Positions 27,286 to 35,441 of a DNA stretch of 64,000 nt are shown in pieces (within the stretch, counting starts at the first letter, position 1; each line of letters opens with the position of its first letter). The stretch is from Oceanibaculum indicum P24 (lineage in GTDB: Bacteria > Pseudomonadota > Alphaproteobacteria > Oceanibaculales > Oceanibaculaceae): NCBI RefSeq assembly GCF_000299935.1, contig NZ_AMRL01000014.1, positions 41,048-105,047 on the forward strand, written 5' to 3'. Both the position numbers and the translations under genes were made by a program. The notes under the pieces are model-generated. The model was not told where the DNA came from and made no database searches. It saw only the letters and a list, made by a program, of their open reading frames with translations.

Positions 27286-27963
27286 GTGCGGATTCTGGTC
27301 AACCAGCCGACAGGTGGCGAGCGCTTCGGGGACGGTCTTCTGGATGCCATCTTCCGGCTCCGCGCCCGTTATTTCAACGGCCTGCGCGGCTGGAACCTGC
27401 CGCTGGAAAGCGGCTGCGAGATCGACCGCTTCGATGGCGCCGGCACGCTCTATGCCGCGGCGCTGGAGGATGACGGCACGCTGGTCGGCTGCTTCCGGCT
27501 GCTGCCGACGGAACGGCCGCATTTGCTGGACAGCTGCTTCCCCGGCCTGATGGCCGCGGCGTCCGAGCGCACCCTGATGCGCGGCCCCTGCCTGTGGGAG
27601 ATCAGCCGGCTGGCGGTCATCCCGGCGGAACCCGACTCCCCTTTCCGGACCGAGACAGTACGCATCACCGCAGCACTGCTGGACTGCCTGTTCGCGCTGT
27701 GCGCGGAAGGCGGCATCCGCCGGGTGACCTGCGTGACCGACCTGCAGTTCGAGCGGCTGCTGCAGGTGCTGGGCTTCGACTGCCACCGCACCGCCGGGCC
27801 GGTGCGCATCGGCGTCGAGGATTGCGTCGCCGGCTACCTGGACACGCATGCGGAAAACCATGCGGCGGCGCGGCGTGCGGCGGCGCGCTGGGCCCGCCCG
27901 GCAGTGGCGTTGCCGGCAACACCCCAGCACCCCGACGCGTCAGCCCGCAGCGCCGTCGGTTGA
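27286..27963 (+). CDS. acyl-homoserine lactone synthase (LuxI family)
   Basis: A 225-residue LuxI-type synthase that makes AHL from SAM and an acyl carrier. Invariant residues are all present with correct spacing: R26, F30, W36, D47, D50 and R71 (R24, F28, W34, D45, D48, R69 of LuxI), plus WEISRLAV. The C-terminal 30 residues (Ala/Arg/Pro-rich) extend beyond the family core. GTG is the start codon, with AAGGGGAA upstream. The acyl chain length cannot be read from the sequence. Confidence 0.88.
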   Translation: MRILVNQPTGGERFGDGLLDAIFRLRARYFNGLRGWNLPLESGCEIDRFDGAGTLYAAALEDDGTLVGCFRLLPTERPHLLDSCFPGLMAAASERTLMRGPCLWEISRLAVIPAEPDSPFRTETVRITAALLDCLFALCAEGGIRRVTCVTDLQFERLLQVLGFDCHRTAGPVRIGVEDCVAGYLDTHAENHAAARRAAARWARPAVALPATPQHPDASARSAVG

Positions 27964-27997
27964 GTAGAGCAAAACCACCAAACCCAGGGAGACGATC

Positions 27998-28210
27998 ATG
28001 CATATCAGCGACCAGCTTCTGACCCATTCCGCCGCCGACATCGACAGTCTGGGCGGTATCGCCAACTGCCTGCTGTTCCTGGCCGAGGAGGCGGAGGCCA
28101 ACAAGGAGATCGTACTGCGCGACCTGCTGAAGGCGGCGGCAATCTACGCCAAGGAGCGGTCCGACAGCATCTCCCCCTATGCCGTGCTGAGTGCGACCGA
28201 TGGCGACTGA
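27998..28210 (+). CDS. small hypothetical protein in quorum-sensing operon
   Basis: A 70-residue acidic, helical protein (MHISDQLLTHSAADIDSLGG, LLFLAEEAEANKEIVLRDLLKAAAIYA) with no signal peptide. I recognise no family. GGGAG precedes the ATG, and its 3' end overlaps the P450 start by 11 bases in another frame, so the two are translationally coupled. Its place between the AHL synthase and a P450 suggests a helper or regulator of one of them. Confidence 0.72.
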   Translation: MHISDQLLTHSAADIDSLGGIANCLLFLAEEAEANKEIVLRDLLKAAAIYAKERSDSISPYAVLSATDGD

Positions 28211-29651
28211 TATCCAGTTCGCGCCTGTTGAGGCAGCGCCCCGCCCGCGCAAGGCGGCGCGACGCATCCTCACCAGCCGGGAGGAGTTCCGGGCCGCGAA
28301 GCGCGTGCCGAAGGCGAAGCTGCTGCCCTTCGTCGGCGTGCTGTTCGCCTCGAAGCCGCATCCGCCGAGCTTCTTCGTGCGGATGGCGAACGAGTATGGC
28401 GAAATCGTCGGCTTCGACATCGCCGGCAAGCCGCTCTATCTGGTGAACCATCCGGACTACATCCAGCATGTGATGCAGACCAATGCCGGCAATTACCGCA
28501 AGAGTGACTTCTATTACCGGCTGAAGGCGATGTTCGGCGACGGCATGCTGGTCACCGAGAACGAGCTGTGGCGCTCCAAGCGCACGCTGGCGCAACCTTC
28601 CTTCCGGCGCCACCGCTTCGACCATTACTGCAATGTGATGGCGGAATGCGGCACCAACCTGTGCGATGTGGTGGAAGCCGAGACGCGCGATGGCCAGCCG
28701 ATCAACATCGTGCCCAAGGTCATGGCCGCCGCCCTGAACGTGGCGACCCGCACGCTGATGAACTGCGACCTCGCCGAGGATAAGGACCGCTTCACCGAGA
28801 TCATCACCACCATCATGGTGCAGAGCGAGAAGCGCGTCTGGTCGCTGTTCGAACTGCTGCACGATCTGCCGACCAAGGCACGGGCCGAACGGCTGCAGGC
28901 GATCGCCGATTTCGACGCGCTGCTCTACAAGGTCATCAAGGACCGGATGGAGGGCCGCTCCACTCCCGATCCGGCCGGGCCGGACATGCTGCAGATGCTG
29001 CTGGAATCGGCCTGCCCGGTGACCGGGGAGCCCCTGTCCCTGTCCCGGCTGCGCGATGATTTCCTGACCATGGTGCTGGCCGGGCACGAGACCACGGCAG
29101 TCTCCATCGCCTGGTGCCTCTATATGCTGTGCCGCCATCCCGAGCATATGGCGACCGCGCGGGAGGAGGTGGACCGCGTGCTGGGCGGCCGGCAGCCAAC
29201 CTATGAAGACCTGTCCGAGCTGAAATTCGTGAAGATGGTGGCGCAGGAGACGATGCGGCTCTACCCGCCCTTCTGGACGATGAGCCGGGCGGCGCTGGCG
29301 GATGACGAGGTGCGCGGCTATCGCATTCCGAAGGGCGCGACGATCATGCTGTGCCCCTATGTGATGCACCGGAACCCGGAATACTGGCCGGAGCCGGAGA
29401 AGTTCGACCCCTACCGCTTCACGCCTGAAGCCGGGGCCGACCGGCCGAAGCATGCCTACTTCCCGTTCGGCACCGGGCCGCGCCAATGCATCGCCAATCA
29501 TTTCGCGATGTTCGAGGCACAGATCATGGTGGCGCAGATGCTGCAGCGTTTCGATCTGTCACTGCTGACCAGCAAGGAAGTGGAGTCGGAGCCGATGATC
29601 TCGCTCCGGCCCAAGCAGGGCATCCATTTCACTGCCCGGCCCCGCCTCTAG
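28200..29651 (+). CDS. cytochrome P450
   Basis: A 483-residue soluble P450. The oxygen-binding helix I motif AGHETT is at 294-299, the ExxR pair at E350/R353, and the heme loop FPFGTGPRQC at 421-430 with the thiolate C430. WRSKRTLAQPSF in helix C and the general layout recall CYP4-like fatty-acid hydroxylases. It lacks a fused reductase, so ferredoxin partners must be elsewhere. Coupling to the small ORF and luxI suggests it acts under quorum control, possibly on a signal or secondary metabolite. Confidence 0.9.
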   Translation: MATDIQFAPVEAAPRPRKAARRILTSREEFRAAKRVPKAKLLPFVGVLFASKPHPPSFFVRMANEYGEIVGFDIAGKPLYLVNHPDYIQHVMQTNAGNYRKSDFYYRLKAMFGDGMLVTENELWRSKRTLAQPSFRRHRFDHYCNVMAECGTNLCDVVEAETRDGQPINIVPKVMAAALNVATRTLMNCDLAEDKDRFTEIITTIMVQSEKRVWSLFELLHDLPTKARAERLQAIADFDALLYKVIKDRMEGRSTPDPAGPDMLQMLLESACPVTGEPLSLSRLRDDFLTMVLAGHETTAVSIAWCLYMLCRHPEHMATAREEVDRVLGGRQPTYEDLSELKFVKMVAQETMRLYPPFWTMSRAALADDEVRGYRIPKGATIMLCPYVMHRNPEYWPEPEKFDPYRFTPEAGADRPKHAYFPFGTGPRQCIANHFAMFEAQIMVAQMLQRFDLSLLTSKEVESEPMISLRPKQGIHFTARPRL

Positions 29652-29713
29652 TGCCCCCAGCCTCTACGCTGAGAGCCGATGCGTTGCGGGCCGCACTTGG
29701 CCGGTGCGGTGCC

Positions 29714-30199
29714 CTACTTCGCTGCCTTGGCCGACCGGGCCGACCGGCCACCGCTCGCGGCGCCCTTGGGGCTGTCTGGCCCGCCGGTGCTGGTGCTGCT
29801 GAGGTGCGCTACCATGGCCCGAAGCTGCTCGCGCAGGGTGCGATCCTCGATCCGCTGGAGCCAGTAGAGGAAGGCCATCGCCTCGGACAGCGCCTCCTTG
29901 GTGATGTCCGGGAAGGCCTCGCGGACCTCATCCTCCAGCGTGCGGGTGAAGAAGTAGTTGGGCGAGATGTTCAGCGCCTTGGAGATGCTGAACAGGATGC
30001 TGGCCGGAATACGGTCCTGCCCGCTCTCGTATTTCTGCACCTGCTGGTAGGAAACGCCGACCTGGGCCGACAATTCCTGAAGGCTCTGCTTCAGAAATTT
30101 GCGGCGGTCACGCAGGCGCCGTCCGATCAGCAGATCCTGGGCGGTCCGTCTGGGTTTGCGTGGCATCGGCGAAGGCTTTGCGGTTCGGTCCATTTTCAT
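29714..30199 (-). CDS. XRE-family helix-turn-helix regulator
   Basis: A 161-residue DNA-binding protein. The Cro/C1-type helix-turn-helix spans about residues 25-82 (IGRRLRDRRKFLKQSLQELSAQVGVSYQQVQKYESGQDRIP, ALNISPNYFF). A helical region to about 130 is followed by a disordered Ser/Gly/Ala/Lys tail. Such small XRE proteins are frequent in Rhodospirillales; targets are unknown. It is convergent with the P450 gene and divergent from the small ORF at 30321. Confidence 0.83.
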   Translation of the reverse strand: MKMDRTAKPSPMPRKPRRTAQDLLIGRRLRDRRKFLKQSLQELSAQVGVSYQQVQKYESGQDRIPASILFSISKALNISPNYFFTRTLEDEVREAFPDITKEALSEAMAFLYWLQRIEDRTLREQLRAMVAHLSSTSTGGPDSPKGAASGGRSARSAKAAK

Positions 30200-30320
30200 C
30201 GGATTAAACTTGTATGATCCATACTACACGAGGTTGTCGAGAAGTGCATCAACCCTTCTCGGAGGTTGCATCCAACGCCTGCTGCCCCACCGCCTGTCTC
30301 TGGCGACCGGAAGCGTGCCG

Positions 30321-30527
30321 ATGCTGACCCATCCCAGCGAACAGCTGCTGCAATGCGCCGAAAAACTGAGTGCGGCCATGCCCGGCCAGGCCGCCCATTT
30401 CGCCGTCGATCAGGCGCTTGCTATGCTGCGCCATCAAAACAGCGATCTGTATTTCTTCTGGATCGAGATACTCCGCGCCATTCTCGTCGTCGAGGAAACG
30501 GACGAACCGCCTCATTTGCTGCATTAG
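30321..30527 (+). CDS. small hypothetical protein (uncertain strand)
   Basis: A 68-residue helical ORF (MLTHPSEQLLQCAEKLSAAMPGQAAHFAVDQALAMLRHQ..., then WIEILRAILVVEE). Third codon positions are moderately GC-rich and GGAAG lies upstream. A competing 97-residue ORF covers the same bases on the minus strand (30249-30542), and its residues look nearly as natural. I prefer the plus strand, with low confidence. Confidence 0.4.
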   Translation: MLTHPSEQLLQCAEKLSAAMPGQAAHFAVDQALAMLRHQNSDLYFFWIEILRAILVVEETDEPPHLLH

Positions 30528-30584
30528 AGTTACAAATCTCAAATAAGCAATGGTCCATATGACGCCGCTGTCAAGTGCGGTCGG

Positions 30585-31301
30585 TCAGCGCCCCTGCGCG
30601 GCCCGCCAGCGCCGTGCGTCCGATTCGGCGGCCTCGCGGTCCTCCGTGGCGATCTCCCCGGCCAGCTGGCGCAGCATGTCGGCGGTGCCGGGCTCTCCCG
30701 CTTCTGACGCCAGAATCAGCCACTTATAGGCCTCGCGCAGATTCTGCTGCCCATCCTCCCCACGCGCATGGAGGCCGCCCAGCGCGGTCAGCGCCCGGGA
30801 CACGCCGCCGACCGCCGCCTTCTCGTACCAGTAGATCGCGCGGGAGGTGTCGCGCGGCCCGCCCAGACCGGCCTCCAGCAGATAGGCGAGGTTGTACTGC
30901 GCCCCGGCCAGCCCCTGTTCGGCGGCCTTGCCGTACCAGCGCCGCGCCTCCGCCGGATCGGCCGCGACGCCACGCCCGAACTGCAGGGCCAGCGCCAGCT
31001 TGGCCTGTGCCTCCGGCACCCCCTGCTCCGCCGCCTTGCGATACCAGCGCACCGCCTCCGCCGCATCGGGTTCGGCCCCCCGCAAGCCCTGCTCATACGA
31101 CAGGCCCAGCAGAAACTGTGCACGGGCATTGCCTGCCCGCGCCTGCGCCTCGTACCAGCGCATCGCCTCCACATAGCCGGCCGGCGGCTCGGCAGCCCGC
31201 GCCGGAGGCAGGGGCGACAGTGCGATGAGTCCGGCAACGAGAACCGGCAGCATCACCGGCACCATTGGGCGAAACGGAAAGCGAAGGGACAAGGAAGACA
31301 T
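30585..31301 (-). CDS. exported Sel1-repeat protein
   Basis: A 238-residue protein with a signal peptide (to about ARA, residue 36) and then about five Sel1-like repeats of 36 residues. Each has the AEAVRWYRKAAEQGVPEAQ or equivalent core, from residue 43 to 210. Sel1 repeats form an alpha solenoid that holds protein partners. The ATG at 31301 places the signal peptide first; the longer reading frame upstream overlaps the lipoprotein gene. The two are probably one operon, 17 bases apart. Confidence 0.83.
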   Translation of the reverse strand: MSSLSLRFPFRPMVPVMLPVLVAGLIALSPLPPARAAEPPAGYVEAMRWYEAQARAGNARAQFLLGLSYEQGLRGAEPDAAEAVRWYRKAAEQGVPEAQAKLALALQFGRGVAADPAEARRWYGKAAEQGLAGAQYNLAYLLEAGLGGPRDTSRAIYWYEKAAVGGVSRALTALGGLHARGEDGQQNLREAYKWLILASEAGEPGTADMLRQLAGEIATEDREAAESDARRWRAAQGR

Positions 31302-31318
31302 TACCCGAAGCAGCTGGA

Positions 31319-31576
31319 TCAAGGCCGGGCCGGGCCGCTGCCGGTGAGCGCGCGCGGCGGCGCGCCATAATAGCCGATCAGTCGGCCGGCCTCGCTCGGC
31401 GGCAGCGGGGCCGGGTAGCACTCCGCCCGTCCCAGCGTCTGGTAGCAATAGACCGGCGTGTCGGGCGCGGCCACCTTCTCTTCCTTCTTGCCGGAGAGGC
31501 TGGCGGTGATCTCGTCGGTCAGCGCGCAGCCGCCCAGCAGCGTCAGGCAGGCAAGGATCGTCAGGCAGCGCGTCAT
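31319..31576 (-). CDS. small lipoprotein
   Basis: An 85-residue predicted lipoprotein. The lipobox LLGGC places the acylated cysteine at residue 17 after a short hydrophobic signal. The mature part has two more cysteines (VYCYQTLGRAECY), which may form a disulfide, and a Pro-rich end. CYQTLGRAECY-type short lipoproteins occur in many alphaproteobacteria without a known role. It lies directly upstream of the Sel1 gene. Confidence 0.78.
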   Translation of the reverse strand: MTRCLTILACLTLLGGCALTDEITASLSGKKEEKVAAPDTPVYCYQTLGRAECYPAPLPPSEAGRLIGYYGAPPRALTGSGPARP

Positions 31577-31759
31577 GACCGGTTCCCCGATGCGGTATCA
31601 CAATGCAGCAATCCCGCAACAATACGGCAAAAACCCCGCGCTATCCATCGTAACGCAAGAAAAGACCGGCGAGCCGGCATTGCCGGGCGCAAATCGCCTC
31701 GCATATCCGCCATATAGGTTGTATAAGAATATTTATATGCACTCATTGAGAGAGCTGCG

Positions 31760-33028
31760 ATGCGCCTTTCCGTCATCCAGGGACGCTTCCGGGCCGGCGC
31801 CTTGCCGGGTTCGGTCATCCAGCGCCATGGCGGCGGCGAGGCCTTTCAGGTGCCCGCCACGATGGCGGCCCGGCTGGGCATGCCGGGCGGCGGCCAGCCG
31901 CTGCCGCCGACGATCCAGCGCCATATGGAGGGATTGCTGGGCGTGCCGCTGGGCGATGTGCGGGTACGCGTCGGGCCGGAGGCATCGGCACTGGGCGCGG
32001 TCGCCTTTACCATGGGTTCCACCATCCATTTCGCGCCGGGCCGCTACGACCCCGGCAGCCGGCAGGGGCTGCAGCTGCTGGGCCATGAACTCGCCCATGT
32101 CGTTCAGCAACGCCAGGGCCGGGTCGCCAACCCGTTCGGCAACGGCATCGCGGTGGTCAGCGACCGCGCGCTGGAGGCGCAGGCCGACGCCATCGGCATC
32201 AAGGCGGCGATGGCGGCGAGCGCGGCCCCATCCATGCAGATGAAGGGGCGGATGCAGGCCGGCCCGATGCCGCTGCGACCGGGTACTGCGGGTGGCGGGC
32301 AGGTCGCGCAGCCCATGTTCGGCCTCGAGACTCTGGCCAGCTATGCCATGCCAGCCCTCGGCTATGTTGGTTCCATGATCGCCGCGCATCCCTATATCGC
32401 CACAGCAATCGGCGCCGGCATCCTCTATGATCAGTTCAAGAGCTATATCTGGGGTTCGACAAAGCTGAACACCTTGCTCGGCCTGTCCGATCCGGCGGCC
32501 TACAAGCTGACGATCATTTCTTGGCATGGCGACGCCAGCACCTTCGCGGCGATGCATGAAAATGCCAGGATGTCGACGCAGAAGCGAGGGCGGGATGGCA
32601 CCGAGCTCTCTAGATATCAAATCCTCTTCAAAAGCGTACTGGTCTGGCCAGTCAATGTTGTCCTTGGCCATGTTTCAGTCGAGCTGGCGGACATGACGGG
32701 CAAGGTGATCTTCATCAAGGGATACTGGCCAACTGGCGTGAAAGACGATTCGACGGAGTATATTGGCGTCTCATCCACACGCGAGACCTTCCACATTTCG
32801 CAAAAACAGGCCGACCGGCTGGTCGCTGCTATCGACAAATCGGAAAAGGCGCCCGCCCGTTTCGCCTGGACCGGCTATGGCGGCGACAGTTGCGCCTCCT
32901 GGGCTTTGAAGATGATGCGCACCGCCGGTGTCAGCGGCGGTACCTTCTTCGACCGCTACATGCTCTCCCTGCCGAAGCTGGTGGCCTGGACCGGCGGCAA
33001 GAAGTCCGGCCACGCGCACGCCCTCTGA
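31760..33028 (+). CDS. DUF4157 (eCIS core) protein with toxin-like C-terminal domain
   Basis: A 422-residue protein in two parts. Residues 45-150 are a DUF4157 domain: MEGLLGVPLGDVRVRVG, then the zincin-like GHELAHVVQQRQG (H109, E110, H113) and LEAQADAIG (E139). This domain marks cargo of extracellular contractile injection systems and secreted polymorphic toxins. A Gly/Ala/Met linker follows, with a hydrophobic stretch near 195-225. The C-terminal 190 residues show GHVSVEL (H304) and later GGDSCASWALKMM (C378), the order expected for a circularly permuted NlpC/P60-type cysteine hydrolase. No signal peptide, immunity gene or injection-system gene is in view. DNA for the last domain is less GC-rich. 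Confidence 0.82.
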   Translation: MRLSVIQGRFRAGALPGSVIQRHGGGEAFQVPATMAARLGMPGGGQPLPPTIQRHMEGLLGVPLGDVRVRVGPEASALGAVAFTMGSTIHFAPGRYDPGSRQGLQLLGHELAHVVQQRQGRVANPFGNGIAVVSDRALEAQADAIGIKAAMAASAAPSMQMKGRMQAGPMPLRPGTAGGGQVAQPMFGLETLASYAMPALGYVGSMIAAHPYIATAIGAGILYDQFKSYIWGSTKLNTLLGLSDPAAYKLTIISWHGDASTFAAMHENARMSTQKRGRDGTELSRYQILFKSVLVWPVNVVLGHVSVELADMTGKVIFIKGYWPTGVKDDSTEYIGVSSTRETFHISQKQADRLVAAIDKSEKAPARFAWTGYGGDSCASWALKMMRTAGVSGGTFFDRYMLSLPKLVAWTGGKKSGHAHAL

Positions 33029-33124
33029 CCTGTTCCCCCGGTTGACAAGCCGATAGGGCGGGCGCACGATCCCATCGAAATTCGCCAACCGCCTATCGCA
33101 ATCCGATAAAACCAGAGAGACATC

Positions 33125-34297
33125 ATGGCCGAAGCCGACCGTATCCAGCCGATCAGCCTGGAGATGATCCGCACGCTGATCGGCATGCCCACCGTCAGCC
33201 GCGACAGCAATCTCGAGCTCATCGCCTATGTGCAGGACTATCTGAAGGGCTTCGGCGTCGAGTCCACGCTGGTGCATGACGAGACCGGCAAGAAGGCCAA
33301 TCTCTACGCCACCATCGGCCCGAAGGACAAAGGCGGCATCTGCCTGTCCGGCCATACCGACGTGGTTCCCATCGACGGGCAGGACTGGCATACCGACCCG
33401 TTCCAGGTGGTGGAGAAGGACGGGCTGCTCTATGGCCGCGGCACCAGCGACATGAAGAGCTTCATCGCCATCGCGCTCGCCTTCGTGCCGGAATTCCTGG
33501 CAAAGCCGCTGAAGACGCCGATCCATTTCGCCTTCTCCTATGATGAGGAGGTCGGCTGCATCGGCGTGCGCCGCCTGCTCGACATTCTGGAAAAGCAGCC
33601 GGTGAAGCCGGCGGCCTGCATCGTCGGCGAGCCGACCTCGATGAAGCCGGTTGTCGCGCACAAGGGCAAGAAGAGCACGCGCTGCCATGTGCACGGGCTG
33701 GAATGCCATTCCTCGCTGGCGCCGACCGGCGTGAACGCGGTGGAGTTCGCCGCCGAGATCGTCACCTACCTGCGCGGCATGGCGAAGCGCAAGCGGACAG
33801 AAGGCCCGTTCGACCCCGGCTTCGATCCGCCGCACACGACCGTCCATACCGGCCTGATGCATGGCGGCACGGCGCTGAACATCGTTCCGAAGGACTGCTA
33901 TTTCGATTTCGAGTTCCGCCACCTGCCGGAGGATGACCCCGAGGAACTGCTGGGCGAGGTGCGGGAATTCGTGGAGACCAGGCTGTTGCCGGAGATGCAC
34001 GCCATCGACCCGGCGACCGGCGTGCGCTTCGAGCAGATCTCGCAGATTCCCGGCCTCGACATGAAGGATGACGACCCGCTGACCCAGCTGGTCATGGCGC
34101 TCAGCGGCGCCAACTCCACCGGCAAGGTCGCCTTCGGCACCGAGGCCGGCCTGTTCCAGCAGACCGGCATCCCGACCATCGTGTGCGGCCCCGGCGACAT
34201 CGCCCAGGCGCACAAGCCGAACGAGTTCATCGCCCTCAGCCAGGTTGCCAAGGGCGAGGCCTTCATGCGCCGCCTGCTGGATAAAGTGCGGGCGTAA
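33125..34297 (+). CDS. argE: acetylornithine deacetylase (M20 family)
   Basis: A 390-residue M20 zinc peptidase-family protein of ArgE type. Metal and catalytic motifs are CLSGHTDVVPIDGQDWHTDPF, LYGRGTSDMKSF and SYDEEVGCIG. The dimerisation (lid) domain lies at about 180-290. ArgE releases ornithine from N-acetylornithine in arginine synthesis. Related M20 enzymes (succinyl-diaminopimelate desuccinylase, other N-acyl amino acid hydrolases) cannot be fully excluded. It is a monocistronic gene preceded by AGAGAGACATC. Confidence 0.85.
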   Translation: MAEADRIQPISLEMIRTLIGMPTVSRDSNLELIAYVQDYLKGFGVESTLVHDETGKKANLYATIGPKDKGGICLSGHTDVVPIDGQDWHTDPFQVVEKDGLLYGRGTSDMKSFIAIALAFVPEFLAKPLKTPIHFAFSYDEEVGCIGVRRLLDILEKQPVKPAACIVGEPTSMKPVVAHKGKKSTRCHVHGLECHSSLAPTGVNAVEFAAEIVTYLRGMAKRKRTEGPFDPGFDPPHTTVHTGLMHGGTALNIVPKDCYFDFEFRHLPEDDPEELLGEVREFVETRLLPEMHAIDPATGVRFEQISQIPGLDMKDDDPLTQLVMALSGANSTGKVAFGTEAGLFQQTGIPTIVCGPGDIAQAHKPNEFIALSQVAKGEAFMRRLLDKVRA

Positions 34298-34312
34298 GGG
34301 CGTTTAATGACC

Positions 34313-34415
34313 TTGTCACCCCCGGGCTCGACCCGGGGGTCCAGGGGCCACAAACCGAAACGATACAGGCAAAGCGCCGCCCCTGGATTGCCGGGACAAG
34401 CCCGGCAATGACCAA
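34313..34415. repeat. dispersed paired-hairpin repeat, type B (copy 6)
   Basis: This is a regular type B copy with left arms CCCCCGGG/CCCGGGGG, inner GGGGCCACAAACCGAAACGAT, and right arms ATTGCCGGG/CCCGGCAAT. It lies between convergent argE and proC. Confidence 0.9.
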
Positions 34416-34419
34416 TAGA

Positions 34420-34439
34420 GGCGGGCAAGACGGCCCGCC
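34420..34439 (-). terminator. probable terminator of proC
   Basis: GGCGGGC and GCCCGCC form a 7-bp stem around AAGACG, four bases past the proC stop. There is no clear U run on the minus strand, so the call is moderate. Confidence 0.45.
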
Positions 34440-34443
34440 CTAA

Positions 34444-35262
34444 TCAGTTCGACAGTTCGCGTGAGCGCTGCGTGGCCGCGTCCACGGTCTTTTCCATCAG
34501 CTGCGTCAGGCCGGCCTTTTCGTCCATCAGAACCTGCAGGCCGGCATAGGTGGTGCCGTTCGGGCTGGTGACGTTCTGGCGCAGCACCGCCGCATCCTCA
34601 CCGGTCTGGCGCATCAGTTCGCCGGCGCCGGCGACGGTGGCGCGGGCCAGCTGCATGGCGATGTCCGCCGGCAGCCCGACCTTCTCCCCGGCTGCCGCCA
34701 TCGCCTCCACCATGTGGAACACATAGGCCGGGCCGCTGCCCGACAGGCCGGTGATGGAATCGATCAGCGCCTCGTCCTCGACCCACACCGCCTCGCCCAC
34801 CGCGCGCAGCAGCCGGTCGGCGAGGTCGCGCTCGGCCTTGCCGACATTCGCGTTGGCGGTGCAGCCGGTGATGCCGCGCCCGATGGCAGCCGGCGTGTTC
34901 GGGATGGTGCGCACGATGGCGGCCTTGTCGCCCAGATGCTGCTCGAAATAGGCGATGGTCTTGCCCGCCGCGACCGACAGGAAACAGGTGCCGGGCTTCG
35001 CGAAGCGGCGATAGGCGCCGATCACGTCGCTCATCACCTGCGGCTTCACCGCCAGCACGATCATCTCCGGATGCAGATCAGCCGGCAGGGCGTCGGCGGA
35101 CGCAACGACACTGATGCCGGGCTTGCTGCCCAGCCCGTAAGGCAGGCTGCCCGACGGCTCCACCACATAAACACCGGCATCGGCGGTACCCTGCGCCAGC
35201 CAGCCTTCCAGCATGGCGCCGCCCATCTTCCCGCAGCCCACCAGCAGCAATGGCCGTTCCAT
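34444..35262 (-). CDS. proC: pyrroline-5-carboxylate reductase
   Basis: A 272-residue ProC, which reduces pyrroline-5-carboxylate to proline. VGCGKMGGAMLEGW is the NAD(P) loop. The C-terminal signature SITGLSGSGPAYVFHMVEAM, and later VTSPNGTTYAGL, are diagnostic. The ATG at 35262 follows GGGAGGGATG at good spacing; a start 27 bases upstream is less likely. It is divergent from the oxidoreductase gene. Confidence 0.93.
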   Translation of the reverse strand: MERPLLLVGCGKMGGAMLEGWLAQGTADAGVYVVEPSGSLPYGLGSKPGISVVASADALPADLHPEMIVLAVKPQVMSDVIGAYRRFAKPGTCFLSVAAGKTIAYFEQHLGDKAAIVRTIPNTPAAIGRGITGCTANANVGKAERDLADRLLRAVGEAVWVEDEALIDSITGLSGSGPAYVFHMVEAMAAAGEKVGLPADIAMQLARATVAGAGELMRQTGEDAAVLRQNVTSPNGTTYAGLQVLMDEKAGLTQLMEKTVDAATQRSRELSN

Positions 35263-35441
35263 CTTGCATCCCTCCCCGTCCAAAAGCATGAGCGGGCGTT
35301 ATACGCGATGGTTTTCACGCAGCAAACCGGGGAAAGACAGAATTGCCCGGCGCGCGATTGCCGCCGCCCCGTTCCGGCGATAGCCTGCGTGCCATGAAAC
35401 GCTCCCTGTCGGGAGCGACCCCCAAACCGGAGAGGGACATC

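Noticed and set aside
30249..30542. A 97-residue minus-strand ORF
   Set aside because: It competes with the plus-strand ORF at 30321; its C-terminal half is Gln/Gly/Ala-rich and shadow-like, so the plus strand is preferred, though not firmly.
31760..33028. A complete eCIS or type VI locus around the DUF4157 gene
   Set aside because: No sheath, tube, baseplate, spike or AAA+ genes are in the window.
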